Positions 55,406 to 64,000 of a stretch of 64,000 nucleotides of DNA are shown here, piece after piece. Below the pieces are notes generated by a model. It was not told where the DNA came from, made no database searches, and saw nothing but the letters and a program-made list of their open reading frames with translations. Origin of the DNA: Hydractinia symbiolongicarpus. Lineage: Eukaryota > Cnidaria > Hydrozoa > Anthoathecata > Hydractiniidae. Both the position numbers and the translations under genes were made by a program. Location: the NCBI RefSeq assembly GCF_029227915.1, contig NC_079878.1, positions 10,664,001 through 10,728,000 on the forward strand, written 5' to 3'. Position 1 is the stretch's first letter; each line of letters begins with the position of its first letter.

Positions 55406-55525
55406 TCATTTGTTTCCCTTTTTAGGATCACAAGACATTACTAGACCCGCAACAACCGCAAAGGCTGCAATTGCCCAACCACTGTAGTTAAGCATCGGGG
55501 TTAAGTAGCTGAAAACACTCCCATG
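55406..55525 (-). CDS. Terminal coding exon of a membrane protein, unit 2
   Basis: Same 120-nt exon as at 48428-48547, unchanged in its reading frame, with the same acceptor. Confidence 0.4.
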   Translation of the reverse strand, partial: HGSVFSYLTPMLNYSGWAIAAFAVVAGLVMSCDPKKGNK

Positions 55526-58500
55526 CTGAAAAGCAAAATCAGATATTTCATAGAAACTATAAAATCTATCCACAAGTTATGAAAATTATAAATAATATAA
55601 TCAAAACATGTTTTCACAAACTTTTGCTTCTTTCTGTGTTTTTGTCCATCCTGAGAGAAAACCTAGTGGAAGCAAAACAGCAATGCTTCGAAATTTCAAA
55701 ACCCGTAGGAACAACCCTTAAAAAAACAATCTAAGCTTCGAATCTAAGAACAATGATCAGATCATCGTTTTCAACAACTTGTTAATAAAACATCTTTATG
55801 CTTCTTAATCTTTCCTGAAGTTCACTGCTCTTCCAGGAAAAGCATACATTAAGCCAAAATGGAGGATGAACTTCATCTTTTAGGGGCTACAAAAGTAAAG
55901 GGATGCTACAAAAAATAAAGAAATAATACAAAAAATAAAGATATACTACAAAAAATAAAGAAATACTACAAAAAATAAAGAAATACTACAAAAAACCAGG
56001 GAAACTAAAAGAAATAATACGAGAGTAAAGGATATTCAAGTGAAGGTAAATTTACCTGATACTAAAATTTCGTCAATAATTTTTTTAGAAATAACATAAT
56101 TTTCGTGCATATCATGTCTAATAACTTCACCCTGTCATTAAAATTAATAATTAATCCTAAATTTGCGTCTGTAGCTAAAAATAAACCATTTGATTTGACA
56201 GTGTGGCCAGCGGAATCACTGCACAACAGAGAAAGCCAGTGACGTGAACCGTTTAAAAACTACGCTGAAACAAAATATGAATTAAAAATTTGAAACAATA
56301 ATCAAAATAATGATTGGATAATTTAAATAATTGACAGACTGAAAGTGCACATAATTTATTAAACCCAAATCATATTATTAAATTAATTTATTCCCTACGA
56401 TCCGCGAAGACCTGGAAATATATGAGTAAACGAGACATGCTGATGTCAGAAATTATATGGTTTAGGGTCCTGCTGATCAAAAAACCTAACAAAAACAAGT
56501 AACTGCGACATATTACTTTATTAAGTCGAAACATTTACTAAATAACTAATTGAAATTGATTATTGATTATTATTATTATTTGAATTATCTTATTATAATT
56601 AACATGGAATGAAAAATATTACTTTTTTACAGTAGGTTGTAAAAACATTAAAAACAACCCTAGGCTAGTTTTCAAGTGAGTATTCTAAATTTTTGTCAGT
56701 CAAATATTTTCGGAGAGTTAGGACTTTTAAAATTTCAATTGCACAGCGAGTAAAGACTATAAATTTTACTTTTACAAAAGGGAAAGGAGCACGTGAGTTA
56801 ATTTTCGTTACTTCATTCTGTACAGAGAATGCTCTTCTTTCCAGTAAATTGCAACTTTTGAAGCACAAGTATTCCTCTACTTGTAATAAATACAAACAGC
56901 AAATTATTATAATTTATCCCTATTCTACAAAAAAAAGTATGCTCACTCAAGAAACAGGGTTGTCACAGTTTTTTTACAGTCAAATTGGAGGAGATTTCAG
57001 GACTTCTGAAGAGGGTTTTCAAGCTTTTTTGAAAAGATGAGGGTGTTTTCATGAAGGAAAAAACTGTAGTAAATTTCCTGCAAATTAAGAAAATTTTGCA
57101 TATGCGCATGCGCAATTTTATAAAAGATAGCCTCCCATAATTACGTAAACTATTCTTTTCTAATCTATACAGTTCACAAAATTATCAGTTTTGTTTTTAG
57201 AAGTTTCTTATTATTTCGGTGATCTAATGCAGGGTGGACTATTACAGGCATTTTCAAAACAATTAATTTGCACAATATGATTCTCTTTTTCTTTCGTTCC
57301 CTCTTTTTTCTTCACATACCAGAAAAACACAATCAAGGAGCTCAAATAATATCACATCATTAGATTTATTTATATATTTACAGTATTTACTTACTTTCCT
57401 GTTTGGAATTGAAAGTAATTCGGAGTCTAACCACACAAAAATACAGATATTAAAAAGCAATCAATCCTTGTCTCCTACTGCCTAATCATTAGTAACATTG
57501 ATACAATCACAGGTATTCCCAGATCTCCCCCGCACAACAGTCTTTATATTAATTCTTTTAGAATTTTCTAAATTTGTCAATTTTGATGAATAGAATTTTA
57601 AACTATGACCATCCATGGCACAACTTATGCACTGGGTTGGGTAACATTAATAAAAACAATCCCCGATTGCATCTGAATATCTCCCCTGTAAAAAAATTAT
57701 AAAGAAGTTTAGTCCAGTCCCTACAAAACTATCTCGTCTATATTGTGAAAATTGTGAGTCTTTTATTAAGATGTATGCAATAATTGGTAATCTTTTTTCA
57801 GTTAGATTAAAAAAAACCCGTCCTTTATGAAACCAATAATGCTGAAAAACAACCCTAAAAGTACGATTTTTTTATGTTGAATCTGTTTGAGAGAGTTTTT
57901 CATTCAACATTTTCGAACTTTTAAATTTTTAAGCAAAACATAACTTGATGTTGTGGAGAAAAACACACGTACGCTAAACAAACTACTGGCATAATGAGCA
58001 GTGAAAGTTAATCAAACTATGATGTAGAAAAAGCTACCCTCTAAGAGTTTATGAAAGAAAAGAACATCTGCTTAAATTCTTGTTGATCTTCTGGACAACG
58101 GAGGTTTAACTATGGCCAGCACTTACAGAGTTAAAAGCAGATAAAAATTACCTGGATGTTTCTTAAAGGAAATTTTCTTAAGAATTATGGAGTCAAACCC
58201 CTGTTTTATACCCCTAAAATTATTTTTAGCATAATTCTTGTCACTTTATCAATAAACTTTTTTAATTTTCTCACAATTTTGCAAGAAAGTGGTAGAAGTA
58301 CCTATAATCTCAGCTTTAAGTGAGTCCTACACAGCGCAACAAACTTATCAGACCACAAAAATTTTTACCACACCAAAACCATAATACACTGATCATTTAC
58401 CAGGCATGAACTATACAGTTTGAAGCAAAACACATAACCTTGCATGCATCACAAAAAAGCAATAAGGTATAATGCCCAGTGTTATAATAATGTGGAAAAT

Positions 58501-59721
58501 TTATAAAAAGGACTGTAAAAAATGACATAAACCAGGCACTCTTATTGGACAGGAAAATAAGCAAGTACTTGTCAAGATGGTGAAAGTTATGTTAAAGTTC
58601 ACGTTTGTCGGTAGCAAAACAGTGAAAGTCCCATTTACGCAGTTAGGGGCCATTCAATAATTAAATAACATTTTTCACCACCCCTACTCCTTCTTATGCA
58701 TCGAACAAATCTAGTACCACCTACAGACCCCCTCATCTTGTTAGGTAATATTTGGAATCTTAAGACCTCATCTTTTCATACTAAAAACCTTCATGTAACA
58801 GATAATCAGGCAAACTAATGCTAATGAGAAAAACATATACCCGGGCGATTTATTTAGCACACAAGATGACATTTTCGGTACTATAACAAAAGAGCTCTGC
58901 AAGATAAGGACTAGAATCATATATAGGCATATATAACAAACTTCACACAATAAATGGAGTAGTTGATTAATCAACACTAGAGCAAAAGATTTAGCAGATA
59001 TTGAAAAGAAGGCAGAACATATAGTAGCTGCATAAATGTATGAGTTAAAATCTTTTTACAGACCTTTTTTAAAAAAAAGATGAAATTTTTCTGACAGTTT
59101 CCAGAAAAATTTGCTTACATTTTTAACCCTGATGAACAAAACAATATGTGGCAAGTGTTGACCACAAGTTGGGATTCTAAGCAACAAAGAAAAACATAGG
59201 CAACTCTCATATAAGGAGCATTCATGTCAGCGAGCAGACATGTTAACAAAAAAAATAAAAAATAAGGGGTAAATGAAGTGTACTACTGCCGAAATACCAC
59301 TTGACACTAAAAACAACACAAGTTTGTAGTGACGGTCTGGCCAAGACTAGTATCCTCAAGGTAAAGTCATGAGTAAAAGTCATTATAAATTCCTTAATTA
59401 TCTGAACATCATGCAGAAAATAATCAGATTCATTATCACTGTTATACACAGAGAAGAGAACTGTTGCGAAGATAACCTGCAGGTTAGTCTGATGTGCATT
59501 TTAAATTAACAGGTATTAACTCAATTTTTTGTCAGACTTGTAAGCAATGATATTTCAGGAAGGTTTAAAGCTGACATTCAGAATTCCACGAAGTTATTGC
59601 AAGAGTGAGATTAGAGACATCAAAACGTTTTCAGCTTTAGTGATATTAACAGTGGCTAGATAGAGATAGTCAAGCACTTGTTTTGCTAGGATATGTGTTG
59701 GATAATGAAGGTGGGTGTTTC

Positions 59722-60027
59722 ATTAGTGTTATTTGCAATAGATTCTCCTTTGTTGACTAGCACAGTCTTGTAAATTGAGGTAAAAGGTAGGTTGCATAAT
59801 AAGAGTTGTTGTTAAGTAATGTGCATGGACATTGAAACAGGAAGATCTTGACTGTTTAGAAGTAAAGATATGAGAATGGTTAGGTGGATGTGTAACAAAA
59901 TGAGTTCAGATGAACTTAAGAAGCAGACTATAGGTTTTACATTTAGTAATGTTATGAGATGAGAAGAATGAGTTGGTTTAGGCAGTTGGAAAGAATGAAG
60001 GTGGGTAAGAAAGTGTAGACGTGATAC
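59722..60027 (+). pseudogene. Degraded LINE reverse-transcriptase fragment, unit 2
   Basis: Copy of 52735-53040 carried along with the array unit. Confidence 0.65.
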
Positions 60028-60694
60028 TGAGTTAACAATCATTTTTTCAAAAACGTGACACTAAAGAAATATTAATAAAAACATCACATAGCTGTGGAGA
60101 TAAAAATATGTGATATTACAAATTACAGGTATGAAGAACAGTGATGATAAGCATAATAACTAAAACAGGTAATGAGTTTCCGCAGAACCAGTGCAGAACT
60201 AGCAGAGAACCAAAGTCTCCGCAGAACCACCACAGAACCAGCAGCAAACCACTACAGAACCAGCAGTTTTTTTAGTTATTACGTGTAATAAGTTCAGAAC
60301 ACGGAAGTTAAAGTCTATCACAAGTTGAAATGCCCTATAAGTTCAATGCAGTTTCACAGTTTCATCAATTTAAATGCTTGTAAACTAGACAAGTATGGTG
60401 ACCCTAAGTTTTCACAAAATTAAGTTTAGAACAGATAGAAGTTGACATGTTTTAGCTAATGTTGTCTAATTTGTTGCTTATATATAAAACTTTAACAAAT
60501 TTGTCGAAAGCGAGATTAAAACTACAAAATAATAAAGATGGTATATTAGGACGATTATAGTACATATTTTCTAAAAATTAAAACAACACTAAAAACTAAC
60601 CTTCAGTTGAATCTTTAAAATCTTCAGGTTAGTTGGACTTCATTCAGCAATACAATGTTTACGTTCTAAACAACACGTTCTACAAATTAAACAA

Positions 60695-63077
60695 TTAAAA
60701 ACGCATGCCAGAATTTCTTTAAATTAACCACTTTATTATTTTGATTATTGTTTCAAATTTTTCTAATCTCTTATAAAAAAGTGTAACAAAAGGATGAAAT
60801 GAGAAGACATAGGTACGAAATGAAATTAGGTAAAAAAATCTGGTATTAAAAAAAACACCATGTTCGTCAGTATGCCCGACACCATTAAGGTTGATAGGGG
60901 TTTTAACCTATAGCTTTTATGCAGTGGGAAAGAACATTCTGCTGAAAGATATACGCGACGATAAAAGTATTTCGTTGCGCAGGCACGCTAGAGAATACTA
61001 CACGCTATTTTGCACGCTCTCTCTACCTGGCCAACGTATGCGAAAAAAGTAGCGACTTTGTAGCCTGCCAAGTTAGTGATCATTTTAACCATTTGTCTGT
61101 GTTTAAAAAATGACAAAAAACCGTGTCCATGATTGTATATAAATTTTCGTATCCGAAGAAATTTGCTTCCCCGTCTTAAAACGTCTTGTCAGTCATAAAA
61201 AAAAGTCAGGGAAAAGTGACTAAATTTTCTGCCCGACCAAAATTTCCCCCGATTATTTTTACCCCGACTAGTACTTTTACCCGATTTTTTTTATACCTGG
61301 CTAACCCCGGCTATTTTTTTTCTGGAATTTGTTCAAAAAACATACATGGATAAATAAAAAAAAATTGATTCAAATTCTCTTGTGAGGTTATCTAAAAGAA
61401 TGTTAAAAATTAGTCGGGGAAAAGTGACTTATTTTTCAAAAGTGACTTAATTTTCCCAGATATAGTTTTCAAATAATACTTCAACCTATGTACAACACAA
61501 GAATTTTATACTTAAGCGACAGTATATTCAAAAAAGAAAGAAAAGAAAAAAAATATGAAGGGAGACTAGGATATATGTTTTCATAGCATAACCTTTAAAC
61601 AGAATTATTTTACCTATTTTGATCTTTTGCGGTAGATCCAAGTTGCAAACAATAAGTTTTCTTAAAAAATAGACTCGTTTTATAGACATTTTATTGTATC
61701 AATAATTAATTCTTGCATCAATAATTCTTTATTCAAACAAACTATCAAGTATACACACACGCGACTAAATATGAATGAGTAGACCTCCATTGCTCAAGGT
61801 CAAAGCTAAAAATAATTTAATATCGTGAGCTACCCTGCGTCAAGCTTTAAAACCACATAATAAAATATACAGTTTCTAATAAGTTAGTAATGTTTAATAT
61901 ATCTTTCACTTAATTATTTTCTTTCGTACACGGCAGCCTTTGATAACCTCCGAATAAAATGTTTCACTGCAACCACCCAACCATGGTGGAGCTAAATTAT
62001 CGCTTTAGTTAGCTTAAGTAATGTAAAAACCAAATAGAAAGTGTTACCTGTGAGAATTTTTACGTGCAGTGTAAAATGAAACAATTAAAACACACCTGTT
62101 TTCCCCTTATTTAATACAAAAAGCGTATCATAAACAATCGCAGAAATATAGGAGATAAACGATAAATAAATAAAATAAATATAAAATTTTCTGTCGCAAA
62201 AAATAGGGATGATAAAGTGTGACAAGGGGGGGATTACAAAGTGCCGCGGGTCAGGGGATTAAACATTTCGATAGGTTTGGGATTAAAAAGTGAGACAAAA
62301 ATAGTTACAAATGGCAATAGGATTATAAAGTGCAACAAAATTGGATTACCAAGTGCGATGGGATTACAAAGTGATACTCTACAGGGACATTATCATTTGT
62401 TTCCCTTTTTAGGATCACAAGACATTACTAGACCCGCAACAACCGCAAAGGCTGCAATTGCCCAACCACTGTAGTTAAGCATCGGGGTTAAGTAGCTGAA
62501 AACACTCCCATGCTGAAAAGCAAAATCAGATATTTCATAGAAACTATAAAATCTATCCACAAGTTATGAAAATTATAAATAATATAATCAAAACATGTTT
62601 TCACAAACTTTTGCTTCTTTCTGTGTTTTTGTCCATCCTGAGAGAAAACCTAGTGGAAGCAAAACAGCAATGCTTCGAAATTTCAAAACCCGTAGGAACA
62701 ACCCTTAAAAAAACAATCTAAGCTTCGAATCTAAGAACAATGATCAGATCATCGTTTTCAACAACTTGTTAATAAAACATCTTTATGCTTCTTAATCTTT
62801 CCTGAAGTTCACTGCTCTTCCAGGAAAAGCATACATTAAGCCAAAATGGAGGATGAACTTCATCTTTTAGGGGCTACAAAAGTAAAGGGATGCTACAAAA
62901 AATAAAGAAATAATACAAAAAATAAAGATATACTACAAAAAATAAAGAAATACTACAAAAAATAAAGAAATACTACAAAAAACCAGGGAAACTAAAAGAA
63001 ATAATACGAGAGTAAAGGATATTCAAGTGAAGGTAAATTTACAAAAATAGTTACAAATGACAACACGTTCTACAAAT
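60695..63077. repeat. Tandem array unit 3, internally deleted
   Basis: Matches the unit start to 63042 (ggtaaatttac), then an 18-bp filler, then the unit end (caacacgttctacaaatt, 63061-63077). About 4.6 kb corresponding to 49078-53688 of unit 1 is missing. The sequence after 63077 is unique and so marks the original right flank. Confidence 0.85.
62393..62512 (-). CDS. Terminal coding exon of a membrane protein, unit 3
   Basis: Same exon as in units 1 and 2. In this unit the upstream 4.6 kb, where any further exons inside the unit would lie, is deleted. Confidence 0.35.
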   Translation of the reverse strand, partial: HGSVFSYLTPMLNYSGWAIAAFAVVAGLVMSCDPKKGNK

Positions 63078-64000
63078 TTCTATAAGCAAAATATTCCTGA
63101 GTATAACGCAACACAATTACCATTGTCAAGCCTCTTTCTTTCTCTTCTTGAAAATACAATTCTTAAAAAATATACACTTAATTATTTTTTCTAGTTTACT
63201 ATATAGAAATTTCTACTTCTGCCAGGAACAACATTACATTTCTGCCTGCACTTAAAAATAAGATCATAATATAACTTCTAAACTTTGATTATGTCAAGAT
63301 ATAAAAAAACAGTTTAAGCTTACTACCAAGACTAGTGAAGCACAGAAGGGCACCAGTATAGTGTAGCGGTACATAAATTATAAGTTTTTGAGTGTTAATA
63401 ACAGAACTACCCTGTTGAACAGTTTAAAAGGTACTAAGATGTATTATTTTGACAAATAAATCATTTTGCTTTATTATTTTATGTTCAGTTGGTTTCTTCA
63501 GTACAAAGCTACAACCGTTGTTTGTTAAATATAAAACAAATACTCCTCCATAGAGGGTTGGAATCATTCAGTAATTTGCCGTAGTTATGCTGTAGTAACT
63601 TCCTGCTGAAATTTTTTTTTATGTATTTTTTATATATTTTTATGTATTTGATAACAAAAATTAGCTACTTTTGCTAAAATATTTATAATACAGGTGAAAA
63701 ACAAGACAGATCATTATTGCCATAACACCCTCCTCTGTTATGAATTTTTGCTGCAAAAGACTTTAAACATTGTGAACTAAACTAAAGCCTGTAAAAAGAT
63801 TTTGCATTTAGATTTACATTTTCTTATAAGAACTGCAGAAAGAAAAAACATTACAATTTATTATAAAAATAATTTTTCTGATTTTTTTATCAGTTTATTT
63901 AGTTTTTATTTAATTTATCATAGGAAGGAGAATAACTTGCTGTAAAAATTCCTAAACATCACAAGCATATTCTGCATAACTTTCATAACAACACAAGTAT
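63078..64000. other. Unique flank with a dispersed repeat
   Basis: AT-rich, no gene seen. It contains the dispersed repeat at about 63333-63432 (next entry). Confidence 0.55.
63333..63432. repeat. Dispersed repeat, relative of the Polinton copy B target site
   Basis: tagtgaagcacagaagggca, then gtagcggtac, then aactaccctgtt match the sequence left (18971-19009) and right (33152-33185) of Polinton copy B, without any insert. Confidence 0.75.

Larger units (their letters stand above)
53708..60694. repeat. Tandem array unit 2 (6987 bp)
   Basis: Second full copy of the unit. Small differences from unit 1 (for example cataaaaaaaagtc versus catataaaaaagtc near 54210, and one extra A near 54565) are shared with unit 3, so units 2 and 3 are closer to each other than to unit 1. 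Confidence 0.9.

Overview
The window looks like a piece of an animal genome, most probably a cnidarian and perhaps a hydrozoan. It is AT-rich, with sparse host genes that have short introns and dense mobile elements. Pointers to Cnidaria are an NR3/ERR-like nuclear receptor, Polinton (Maverick) genes of a kind I associate with cnidarian genomes, and a LINE with a PHD-like finger inside its RT ORF. The genus cannot be fixed from the sequence alone.

Layout. (1) 1-2306 is the right end of one Polinton (copy A), cut by the window edge; its terminal repeat is interrupted by a palindromic insert. (2) 2307-19009 is host sequence: an intact 225-aa ORF of unknown function (3190-3867), a tRNA-like locus (4135-4200, minus), a four-exon minus-strand gene coding 929 aa with a C-terminal SAP motif (5227-8788), and a four-exon plus-strand CD225/dispanin gene coding 196 aa (11365-18421). 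The largest CD225 intron holds an antisense, broken LINE (15326-17958). For both spliced genes the intron phases agree and the summed exon lengths are divisible by 3. (3) 19010-33151 is a complete but decayed second Polinton (copy B) with terminal inverted repeats of about 210-220 bp and a 6-bp target duplication (gcggta). It carries broken POLB, HNH, ATPase, BRO-like, integrase, capsid, penton-like and small genes. (4) 33152-46174 is host sequence with a minisatellite (35596-35886) and a three-exon nuclear receptor gene coding 389 aa (36886-38382, minus). (5) 46175-46650 is a pogo/Tigger-like non-autonomous element with TA duplication. (6) 46731-63077 is a tandem array of a unit of about 6.98 kb: two full copies and a third with a large internal deletion. 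(7) 63078-64000 is unique sequence holding a relative of the empty target site of Polinton copy B.

How the Polinton genes fit together. POLB, integrase, packaging ATPase, major capsid and penton-like proteins would form the replication, integration and virion set. Copy B is no longer autonomous: POLB has stops and has lost motif B, the integrase is split by an inversion, and most capsid genes carry stops or frameshifts. Two organising signals recur in both copies: hairpins in many intergenic gaps and an AATAAA-type sequence directly before most start codons. No adenoviral-type protease was seen.
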